Origin: SHWC01 sp945902735
GTDB lineage: Bacteria > Pseudomonadota > Alphaproteobacteria > UBA828
Direction of reading: 5' to 3'
Length of the DNA: 11,337 nt
Assembly (NCBI GenBank): GCA_945902735.1
Contig: CAMDNF010000086.1
Coordinates: 1 to 11,337 of the forward strand
The translations under genes were made by a program, and so were the position numbers. Below, one piece after another: positions 1-6,293 of this stretch (positions are counted from its first letter, which is position 1; the number at the start of each line of letters is the position of its first letter). The notes under the pieces were generated by a model. It saw nothing but the letters and a program-made list of their open reading frames with translations, did no database searches and was not told where the DNA came from.

Positions 1-115
1 CGCACAGCTCGCGCACCACGCGCTCGAGGATTTCCATGCCCGGCGCGTGGATGCCATCGTCATTGGTGAGCAAAATGCGCTCTTTGGAAAAATCGGGGCC
101 GGCGCTGGTGGTCAT
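1..115 (-). CDS. surE: 5'/3'-nucleotidase SurE, N-terminal fragment (cut by window edge)
   Basis: The reverse strand encodes 38 residues starting at an ATG at 115. They contain RILLTNDDGIHAPGMEILE, the hallmark N-terminus of SurE, a metal-dependent nucleoside 5'-monophosphate phosphatase of the cytoplasm. The adjacent aspartates D19 and D20 in TNDDG are the family's metal ligands. About 12 residues precede the usual start of the fold (most SurE proteins begin close to M-x-ILLTNDDG), so a short N-terminal extension is present. A weak AAGAG lies about 9 bases upstream of the ATG. The rest of the gene runs off the left edge. It is transcribed away from the ligase at 221, so it probably belongs to a separate housekeeping unit that marks the boundary of the accessory cluster. 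The identification is seen directly; nothing can be said about the C-terminus. Confidence 0.93.
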   Translation of the reverse strand, partial: MTTSAGPDFSKERILLTNDDGIHAPGMEILERVVRELC

Positions 116-220
116 GAGGGGGCGCTCTTGTGATTGGCTGTGCGTCTGACAGGTTCGTACTACAATCCGCCGTCCGCCCCGAGACAATAGTTTTCACCCC
201 AGAGGCAAACCGCCCGCGCC
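116..220. promoter_or_regulatory. Divergent intergenic region between surE and the acyl-CoA ligase
   Basis: These 105 bases separate two divergent genes and so must hold promoters for both. A TACAAT hexamer at 161-166 resembles a -10 box for the rightward gene, but no good -35 sits at the usual spacing: CTGACA at 146-151 is too close and TTGTGA at 128-133 too far. An AGAGG at 201-205 is 15 bases from the ATG at 221, which is long for a ribosome binding site. No copy of the palindrome seen at 1777-1797 was found here. The promoter role is inferred from gene orientation only. Confidence 0.35.
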
Positions 221-1762
221 ATGAACCTGGCCATTCTTCTACACACCGCCGCGCGCGCGCATGCCGCCCGGCCCGCGATCTCGCTCGGTCTTGAGCCGCT
301 TTATCGTTATGGCGCGCTCGGCCACCAGGTCGCCGCCCTCGCCGGGGGCTTGCGGGGCCTTGGGCTGAAGCCGGGCGCGCGGATCGCCCTCGTGATGTCG
401 AATGGGCCCGATTATTTGCCGATCCTGTTTGCCGCCTGGCATGCCGGGCTGGTCGCGGCGCCGATGAACGCCAAACTGCACCCGCGTGAGCACGCCTTCA
501 TGATCGCGCATTGCCGCGCGGCGCTGGTGGTCGCGACGCCGGATTTGGCCGAGGGCCTGAGCGCCGCGCTCAAAGCGCTGCCTGAGCCGCCGCGCCTGAT
601 CGCGCTAAGCGAGGCGGAATATCGCGCGCTCAAGGCGGCCGAGCCGATCGCCATGGCCGAGACCGACGCCGCCGCGCCAGCCTGGCTCTTTTATACCAGC
701 GGCACCACGGGGCGGCCCAAGGGCGCGGTGCTCAGCCATCGCAATCTGGTCTCCATGGCGCTGGCCTATCACGCCGATGTCGATTGGCTCGACGAGCGCG
801 ATTGTTTGATCCACTTGGCCGCGCAATCGCACGCCTCGGGCCTGTTCGCGCTCTCCCACATCCCACGCGCCTCGAACCAGATTCTACCGCCGAGCGGTGG
901 CTTTGAGATCGACGAACTCGCCGATCTGATCGACCATTATGAGAAAATCAGCTTCTTTGTGCCGCCGACCTTGCTGCGCCGGCTCAGCGCGTCCGAGCGC
1001 ATGGCGCGGCTGAAGCTCGATCATCTCAAAACTATTCTGTGCGGCGCGGCGCCGATTTATGCCGGCGATCTGAAGGACGCGCTGGCGCGCTTCGGTCCGC
1101 GCCTCTGGAATGGCTATGGTCAGGGCGAAAGCCCATGCACCATCACCGCCATGTCGAAGGCGATGGTGGCCGAGGCCGCCTTATCGGGTGATGATGAGCG
1201 GCTGGTCTCGGTCGGCATTGCGCGCACAGGCGTCGAGGTCCATGTCTGCGACGAAGCGGGCCGGGCGCTGCCGCCGGGCGAGATCGGCGAGATCGTGGTG
1301 CGCGGCGATGTCGTGATGGCGGGCTATCTCGACGACGCGGCGGCCAGTCGCGCGGCCTTCGGGCCGCTCGGCCTCCGCACCGGTGATCTCGGCTGCTTCG
1401 GTCAGGCAGGCTTTCTCTCGCTCAAGGACCGCGCCAAGGACCTGATCATTTCAGGCGGCGCCAATATCTATCCGCGCGAGGTGGAGGAAGTGCTGCTCGA
1501 GCATCCGGCTGTGGCCGAGGTCGCGGTCGTGGGCGCGCCCGATGTCGAATGGGGCGAGCGGGTCGTGGCCTTCGTGGTCGCGCGACCGGGCGCCGCGCTT
1601 GAGGATGAGGCGCTTGATCGTCTGTGCCTGCAGCGGATTGCGCGCTTTAAGCGACCCAAGGCCTATCGCCGGCTTGAGGCCTTGCCCAAAAATGCCTATG
1701 GCAAAGTCCTGAAAACCGTACTGCGTGAAACGCTTATGGCTGAATCCGCGCTCCATCGATGA
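221..1762 (+). CDS. AMP-forming acyl-CoA synthetase / CoA ligase (ligase 1)
   Basis: This 513-residue protein belongs to the ANL adenylate-forming superfamily and would activate a carboxylic acid to its CoA thioester via an acyl-adenylate, in the cytoplasm. The phosphate-binding loop Y158-TSGTTGRPKG (to about 168) is intact. Also present are NGYGQGES (adenine/ATP-binding A5 region), the RTGDLG motif, and the hinge-side LKDRAKDLIISGGANIYPRE. The C-terminal LPKNAYGKVLK carries the adenylation lysine, K495. Length is normal for the family (about 500-550). The ATG at 221 is the first plausible start, though its Shine-Dalgarno is weak and distant. It resembles the second ligase at 4194 in layout and motifs (HASG, QGES/QAES, ISGG-N-YPREVE), so the two are probably paralogues acting on related acids. 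Substrate cannot be read from the sequence. Whether it is co-transcribed with the genes from 1868 is uncertain because of the promoter-like gap between them. Confidence 0.9.
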   Translation: MNLAILLHTAARAHAARPAISLGLEPLYRYGALGHQVAALAGGLRGLGLKPGARIALVMSNGPDYLPILFAAWHAGLVAAPMNAKLHPREHAFMIAHCRAALVVATPDLAEGLSAALKALPEPPRLIALSEAEYRALKAAEPIAMAETDAAAPAWLFYTSGTTGRPKGAVLSHRNLVSMALAYHADVDWLDERDCLIHLAAQSHASGLFALSHIPRASNQILPPSGGFEIDELADLIDHYEKISFFVPPTLLRRLSASERMARLKLDHLKTILCGAAPIYAGDLKDALARFGPRLWNGYGQGESPCTITAMSKAMVAEAALSGDDERLVSVGIARTGVEVHVCDEAGRALPPGEIGEIVVRGDVVMAGYLDDAAASRAAFGPLGLRTGDLGCFGQAGFLSLKDRAKDLIISGGANIYPREVEEVLLEHPAVAEVAVVGAPDVEWGERVVAFVVARPGAALEDEALDRLCLQRIARFKRPKAYRRLEALPKNAYGKVLKTVLRETLMAESALHR

Positions 1763-1776
1763 GCACCGATCATAGG

Positions 1777-1797
1777 CAAGATTGTCCGACAATCTTG
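1777..1797. promoter_or_regulatory. Perfect 10-bp inverted repeat, candidate operator
   Basis: Arms CAAGATTGTC (1777-1786) and GACAATCTTG (1788-1797) are perfect inverted complements around one central C. The core ATTGTC-n-GACAAT resembles operators bound by FCD-type GntR regulators (general knowledge of TTGTC-n-GACAA style sites; no regulator is encoded here). It sits 13 bases upstream of a TTGACA box, a usual place for an activator or regulator site of the downstream operon. It could instead be a hairpin at the end of the ligase gene, but no T-run follows, so intrinsic termination is unlikely. The palindrome is seen directly; its role is inferred. Confidence 0.55.
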
Positions 1798-1810
1798 TGC
1801 TAAACATCAA

Positions 1811-1839
1811 TTGACAGGGACGGGTGCGGCCCGCAGGTT
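1811..1839 (+). promoter_or_regulatory. Candidate promoter with perfect TTGACA -35
   Basis: TTGACA at 1811-1816 matches the sigma-70 -35 consensus exactly. With 17-base spacing the -10 would be CAGGTT at 1834-1839, a poor match, so the call is tentative. It lies between the palindrome at 1777-1797 and the start codon at 1868, the right place to drive the cluster that follows. Confidence 0.35.
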
Positions 1840-1854
1840 TTCGGACCGCGGATC

Positions 1855-1861
1855 AAGGGGG
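1855..1861 (+). promoter_or_regulatory. Ribosome binding site fixing the start at 1868
   Basis: AAGGGGG at 1855-1861 lies 6 bases before the ATG at 1868 but directly against the in-frame ATG at 1862. Spacing favours 1868 as the true start and argues against the longer open frame that begins at 1811. Confidence 0.6.
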
Positions 1862-1867
1862 ATGGGC

Positions 1868-2617
1868 ATGGCCAAACTCTACGTCGACAGCGACAAATAT
1901 GGCGATCGGGCCAAGTTCCCGACCGTCGAGGCCTACCATTCCGCGATCAAGGATTTGGTCCGCAAGCGCCTCGACCAGGCCGGCGGCGATTGGCCGAGCT
2001 TCGTGTTCGACAAGAGCCTGACGCTGATCACCGTCGATGACATGAAGGCGATCGAGGCCAAGCTCCTGAAGGCCGGTCATCGCTTCGATTTTTCGGCGAT
2101 GATCTCGGTGCAGGAGCGGCCCGAGGCCTATAAGCCGGTGCCGGGCCTGGGCGAGGCGGCCAAGGATTATTCCTTCGAGCATCCCGATGCGCCGACCGCA
2201 CCCGCCGATGCCAAGGGCCGCGCGCTCCAAGGGATCGGCGACAATGTCGTGATGCGCGAGACGAATACCACCGGCATTGCGCGCTATGTGCGCACCAGCG
2301 CTGCGGTGATGGATTACCTCACCAAGGGCGTGCCGGCCGACACCATCGCGATCATCGATGATTCGGGCGGCACGCTGACCGCCCCGATCCTCGAACATTT
2401 CAAGGGCGTGATCTGCATGGGCGGCTCGACCCGCTCGCATCTCGGCATTTTGGCGCGCGAATACGGCATTCCCTGCCTGATGAACTCCAAGATCAAGGGC
2501 ATCAAGGAGGGCGACACGGTCGAGCTCGAATCAAGCGCGCCCGCCAAGACCGCCGAGGCCTATCAAACCGGCAAGGACATGACCGCGAATATCTGGAAGC
2601 ACGAGAAGCGGGCTTGA
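1868..2617 (+). CDS. PEP-utilising-enzyme mobile (phospho-histidine swivel) domain protein
   Basis: This 249-residue protein ends in a PEP-utilising-enzyme mobile domain, the swivelling phospho-histidine domain of PEP synthase, PPDK and enzyme I. The diagnostic stretch is GGSTRSHLGILAREYGIPC, with candidate phospho-histidine H191; the domain spans roughly residues 145-225 and ends with the usual GDTVELES strand. Spacing is one residue longer than the common GG-x-TSH form. The N-terminal 140 residues (lysine-rich helices, then FDFSAMISVQERPEAY) were not recognised. No ATP-grasp and no TIM barrel are present, so it cannot act as a complete dikinase; it probably shuttles phosphate for, or docks with, the PPDK-like protein at 6294. 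Phenylphosphate synthase is a known precedent for PEP-synthase modules split across subunits. The start at 1868 was chosen from AAGGGGG spacing. The next gene begins 10 bases downstream, so they are very likely co-translated. Confidence 0.8.
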   Translation: MAKLYVDSDKYGDRAKFPTVEAYHSAIKDLVRKRLDQAGGDWPSFVFDKSLTLITVDDMKAIEAKLLKAGHRFDFSAMISVQERPEAYKPVPGLGEAAKDYSFEHPDAPTAPADAKGRALQGIGDNVVMRETNTTGIARYVRTSAAVMDYLTKGVPADTIAIIDDSGGTLTAPILEHFKGVICMGGSTRSHLGILAREYGIPCLMNSKIKGIKEGDTVELESSAPAKTAEAYQTGKDMTANIWKHEKRA

Positions 2618-2627
2618 GGGCAAGACG

Positions 2628-4190
2628 ATGAGCGTACGCACCATCAGCTATCCGCAGCTTCTGGAAACCAACAATCTGCTCCAGGTCTTCACCGACGAGA
2701 GCTATTGGCTTTGCGTCACCCGCACGGTGCAGGAGTCGAAACTCTTTCCCGTGCCGGCTTATATGATGCTGTCCTATCTCAACGCGTTTTATCGTTACCC
2801 CTCGCTGTTGCGGAAAGTCGAGACGCGCATGTCGGCCGAGGAGATCGGCGACCGCGCGCGCAATATGGGCATCAAGATCAACAACCCGCCGATGAGCTGG
2901 GGCCTGTTGGGCTTCTATTTCCTCGGCAGCGAGTGGTTGATCAATATGGGCCTCTTGCGCCCGCAGGACGCGGTCGAGGACGTGATCTACGTGCTCGATT
3001 TCTGGAAGCGCTTCCAGCTGGCCTGGCATCGCAATGACGGCCACATCACCAACAAGGAATTCGGCCATCGCGCGCAAGTTCTGCCCGAGCGGCGGCTGCA
3101 AGTGTTCCATGCCGATATGTTTCGCTGCGAGGCGGGCGATGAGCTGCACACGGCCGCGGCCAATTTCATGGCGACCGTCTCGCAATATGGCTTTTTGATT
3201 TCGTGCGAAAGCCGCATCAGCCTCTGCAATACCGGGCCCTATAAGATCGACGACAAGCGCGAGATGATCGTGCGCGATTTCATGGATCTCGCCGAGAACG
3301 ATCTGCCCTGGCTCGATGGCGTCGGTGCCGACATGCCCTATAACAACCTCACCGTGCCCATGATGGTGAAGGACTGTCATTTCTATTTGATGGACGATTG
3401 GGGCAGCTTCGAATCCAAGCCCGATTTCCGCGCCGAGCATATTGTCGGCGTTGGGCTCTATACCTCGGACCCGCTGACCGAGGGCTTTATTCCGGTCGGC
3501 ATGGGCTCAAAGGCCGAGCTGACGCGCACCTATAACGAGCTTGCCGCGATCGCCAAGGAAGCCACCAGCAAGCTTTGGAAGCGCATCGCCGGCTGGACGC
3601 GCGATCAGATGATGGATGCCGGGGCCCTAATGTATTTCGGCATCTTCAAGGACATCGCCCACGTCGCCGGCACCTATGAATACGAAGACTGGATGTTGAT
3701 CGACGAACGCGCCCAACGCTTCCGCCCGCTGTTGAACGATGAATATGCCCGCGACGTATTGGCCGAACTGGTCGGTTATGTGTCGCAACCGAGCCAGCGC
3801 GCCCATGATTACACGATGATGCAGCACAATAATTCGCCACTCCGCATGTTTTCGCCGATCCCCTTTTCGATCCTGAGCGGCGACGATTACACGACGACGA
3901 GCGGCCCGGTCTATCCCGGCTCGACCTGTCTGCCGAAGAAGGAAGATCGCTATCGCACCAGCCGTGGCGTGGTGACGCTCGCCGACTACAACCGCCTCTC
4001 GCGCGGTTTCACGCCCAAGGCCTGCGCGCCTGAAAATCGCTTCCTCGACGATGCCTGGCTTAAATACAACGCTGGCAGCGCCGCGGCGCGCGCGCTCTAT
4101 GAAAACGAGCAGCTCCTTTCACGCAAGCTGAAAGGCAAGGGCGCGGGCTTGAGCCGCGCCGATGTCGAAGCCCTCACGGATAAGTCCTAG
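2628..4190 (+). CDS. Unassigned 520-residue conserved-looking protein
   Basis: I do not recognise this family. The ATG at 2628 is preceded by GAGGG (2616-2620), which overlaps the previous stop, with 7-base spacing, so the start is secure and coupled. The protein appears soluble: no signal peptide or clear membrane helix. It is rich in Trp, Tyr, Phe and Met. It has clusters that could form an active site: WHRNDGHITNKEFGH (about 133-147), FHADMFRCEAGDELH (160-174), cysteines in SCES (193) and LCNTG (200), and KDCHFYLMDDWGSFES (249-263). A Ser/Thr/Gly-rich stretch, GDDYTTTSGPVYPGSTC, lies at about 418-434, and the end is basic (SRKLKGKGAG). Being encased between a phospho-histidine protein and a CoA ligase, with gaps of 10 and 3 bases, it probably carries the substrate-specific step of the pathway, possibly the acceptor-binding role missing from the barrel-less PPDK-like protein. 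That is inference from position only. Confidence 0.85.
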   Translation: MSVRTISYPQLLETNNLLQVFTDESYWLCVTRTVQESKLFPVPAYMMLSYLNAFYRYPSLLRKVETRMSAEEIGDRARNMGIKINNPPMSWGLLGFYFLGSEWLINMGLLRPQDAVEDVIYVLDFWKRFQLAWHRNDGHITNKEFGHRAQVLPERRLQVFHADMFRCEAGDELHTAAANFMATVSQYGFLISCESRISLCNTGPYKIDDKREMIVRDFMDLAENDLPWLDGVGADMPYNNLTVPMMVKDCHFYLMDDWGSFESKPDFRAEHIVGVGLYTSDPLTEGFIPVGMGSKAELTRTYNELAAIAKEATSKLWKRIAGWTRDQMMDAGALMYFGIFKDIAHVAGTYEYEDWMLIDERAQRFRPLLNDEYARDVLAELVGYVSQPSQRAHDYTMMQHNNSPLRMFSPIPFSILSGDDYTTTSGPVYPGSTCLPKKEDRYRTSRGVVTLADYNRLSRGFTPKACAPENRFLDDAWLKYNAGSAAARALYENEQLLSRKLKGKGAGLSRADVEALTDKS

Positions 4191-4193
4191 ATC

Positions 4194-5669
4194 ATGCAAA
4201 TCGGTGAACTGATCCGTCGCGGCGGCGTGATGTATGGCGAGGCGCCGGTCTTCGTCGAGGGCCCGCGTGTCATGAGCTTCAAGGGCTTCGATCAGGCGAC
4301 CGATCGGCTCGGCAATGCGTTGCTCGACGAAGGCCTCGTGCCGGGCGATCGGGTTGGCGTGCTTCTGCCCAATGGCATTGATTGTTTGGTGGCCTATTAC
4401 GCGCTTGCCAAGGCTGGCCTCGTGCGCGTGCCGCTCAATTTGCGCGAGACCGCGGCCGATCATGTCTACAAGATTTCCGATAGCGGCACGCGCGCCGTGA
4501 TTCATGGCGTCGAGGGCAAAGCCGAGGCCCAAATGGTCATCGGGCCCGAGCGCCTGGCCGCCATGATGAGCGAGGGCGAGGCGACACCCTGCCGCATCGA
4601 CCGCGCGCTCGATGAGCCGCTTCGGCTCGGCTATACGGGCGGCACAACGGGCAAGCCCAAGGCGGTCACGCTGACGACGCGGGGCGAGCTCGCCGAGCTT
4701 GCGGCCTTCCTGGTCGATCTCGTGCCCGACATGGCGGAGGGCGATACGTTTTTACACGCGGCGCCGATCGCACATGCGAGCGGCGCGTTCGTGCTGCCGG
4801 CGATCGTGAGGGGCGTGCGCTCGGTGATCATGGCGAAATTCGACCCCGCGAGCTTCGTCGCGCTGGCCGAGAAGGAACGCGCCACGCACACCTTCCTGGT
4901 GCCGACCATGCTGGCCATGATCATGGAGGAGCCATCGCTGGCGAGCGCCAAGCTCTCGCTCAGACGAATTTCCTATGGCGCCTCGCCGATCGCGCCCGCG
5001 CTTCTGACGCGCGCCATGGCACGCTTCGGCCGCGTCTTTGCGCAGACCTATGGCCAGGCCGAATCGCCCATGGTGATCACCTGCCTGAAGCCCGAGGATC
5101 ATGACCGTCTCGGCAGTTGCGGCCGGCCGTTCTTCCTGGCCGAGGTCGCGGTGTTTGACGATAACGACAAGCCTTTGCCGCCGGGCGAGAAGGGCGAGAT
5201 CGTGGTGCGCGGCCCGCAGCTCATGGCGCGCTATTGGAACCGTCCCGAGGCGACCGACGCAGCATTCCGCAATGGCTGGTTGCACACCGGCGACATCGGC
5301 ACGATGGATGAAGACGGCTTCTTCTACATTCTCGACCGCAAGAACGACATGCTGATCTCGGGCGGCTACAACGTCTATCCGCGCGAGGTGGAAGACGTGC
5401 TGCTCGGCTGCGAAGGCGTGGTCGAGGCGGCAGTGATCGGCCTGCCCGACGAGAAGTGGGGTGACCGAGTGTTCGCCGTGGTCGCCGGGCGCGCCGGCCT
5501 CGATGAAGAGGCCATGCTCGCCATTTGTCGCGCCAAGCTCGCCAATTACAAATGCCCAAAGGGTGTCGAAATCTGGCCCGCTTTGCCCAAGAGCGCGGCG
5601 GGCAAAATCCTCCGGCGCGAAGTGCGCGAGCAGATCATCGCGCGCGATAAGCGCCACGCGGTTGGTTGA
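4194..5669 (+). CDS. AMP-forming acyl-CoA synthetase / CoA ligase (ligase 2)
   Basis: This 491-residue ANL-superfamily ligase would convert a carboxylate, ATP and CoA to acyl-CoA, AMP and pyrophosphate. The phosphate loop is Y147-TGGTTGKPKA; TYGQAESP is the A5 motif; WLHTGDIGTMDEDGFFYI is the A7 region; DRKNDMLISGGYNVYPREVE is the hinge region; and KSAAGKILRRE supplies the catalytic lysine K471. All key motifs are intact and length is slightly short but normal. It starts 3 bases after the previous stop with no strong Shine-Dalgarno, which suggests translational coupling. It differs from ligase 1 in the N-terminal half and in the phosphate loop (TGG rather than TSG), so it probably takes a related but distinct acid. 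The substrate is unknown; benzoate-like, 3-hydroxy or medium-chain acids all remain possible. Confidence 0.92.
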   Translation: MQIGELIRRGGVMYGEAPVFVEGPRVMSFKGFDQATDRLGNALLDEGLVPGDRVGVLLPNGIDCLVAYYALAKAGLVRVPLNLRETAADHVYKISDSGTRAVIHGVEGKAEAQMVIGPERLAAMMSEGEATPCRIDRALDEPLRLGYTGGTTGKPKAVTLTTRGELAELAAFLVDLVPDMAEGDTFLHAAPIAHASGAFVLPAIVRGVRSVIMAKFDPASFVALAEKERATHTFLVPTMLAMIMEEPSLASAKLSLRRISYGASPIAPALLTRAMARFGRVFAQTYGQAESPMVITCLKPEDHDRLGSCGRPFFLAEVAVFDDNDKPLPPGEKGEIVVRGPQLMARYWNRPEATDAAFRNGWLHTGDIGTMDEDGFFYILDRKNDMLISGGYNVYPREVEDVLLGCEGVVEAAVIGLPDEKWGDRVFAVVAGRAGLDEEAMLAICRAKLANYKCPKGVEIWPALPKSAAGKILRREVREQIIARDKRHAVG

Positions 5670-5683
5670 ACCGCACGCGGACC

Positions 5684-6286
5684 ATGAACGAGATGCACCT
5701 TGCGCTCCACGGCCTTGCCATCAAGAAACATGGCACGCCCGATGGCGTCGCGGGCCTGATGGGGTTGGAGGTTGCGCGCGCCAAGGCGCTGCTCGCCCAG
5801 GCCTCAACTGAGGGCCGCGCGACCGAAACCGCCGGCGCTTATATGCTGACGCCGACCGCGCGCATGGCGCTCGAGGGTGAATATTCGCGCGTCTATGCCG
5901 ATCAACGCGCGAGCGCGGATTTCGTCGCCGCCTATGAGCGCTTCGAGACCGTCAACCGCGCGCTCAAACAATTGATCACCGATTGGCAGACCATCGAGAT
6001 CGCCGGCCAACGCGTGCCGAACGACCACGCGAACAAGGCGCATGACGAAGCGATCATCGATCGCCTGGGCCGCCTGCACGAACAGGCGGAAGCGGTCTTG
6101 AAGGCACTCGGCCTTGACCTGCCGCGCCTCGCGATCTATGGCAAAAAATTGCTCGCCGCGCTCGAGAAGGCGGAGGACGGCGCGATCGAATGGGTCTCGG
6201 GCGCCAAGATCGAATCTTATCACACGCTCTGGTTCGAGCTGCACGAGGATCTCTTGCGCATCCTCGGGCGTGAGCGCGACGATTAG
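5684..6286 (+). CDS. Small protein with winged-helix-like N-terminus and helical C-terminus
   Basis: The protein has 200 residues from the ATG at 5684. A TTG at 5666 would overlap the previous stop by 4 bases (TTGA) and add six residues; neither start has a good Shine-Dalgarno, so the start is uncertain. Residues about 5-64 look like a winged helix: a helical stretch, a helix with AKALLAQAS, then GRATETAGAYMLTPTARMAL, which resembles the wing of MarR/PadR-like folds. The remainder is predicted helical and charged (DFVAAYERFETVNRALKQL, the HEQAEAVLKAL segment, FELHEDLLRILGRERDD). I do not recognise a family. It sits 7 bases before the PPDK-like gene, so it could be a partner subunit of that enzyme rather than a free DNA-binding regulator; both readings are inference. 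Confidence 0.75.
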   Translation: MNEMHLALHGLAIKKHGTPDGVAGLMGLEVARAKALLAQASTEGRATETAGAYMLTPTARMALEGEYSRVYADQRASADFVAAYERFETVNRALKQLITDWQTIEIAGQRVPNDHANKAHDEAIIDRLGRLHEQAEAVLKALGLDLPRLAIYGKKLLAALEKAEDGAIEWVSGAKIESYHTLWFELHEDLLRILGRERDD

Positions 6287-6293
6287 GCCCATC

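Noticed and set aside
1777..1797. Intrinsic terminator after ligase 1
   Set aside because: The hairpin has a one-base centre, moderate GC in its stem and no following T-run, so an operator fits better.
1811..1867. Upstream extension of the swivel-domain protein
   Set aside because: It would start at the TTG of the TTGACA box with no ribosome binding site, whereas 1868 has AAGGGGG at good spacing.
2502..3440. 312-codon open frame on the minus strand
   Set aside because: It is antisense to the swivel-domain protein and the 520-residue protein, has no recognisable motif, and its neighbours on the plus strand are tightly coupled.
6114..6293. Upstream extension of the PPDK-like frame by 60 codons
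   Set aside because: It overlaps the preceding gene, encodes Arg/Ser-rich out-of-frame sequence, and PPDK similarity begins only just after the ATG at 6294.
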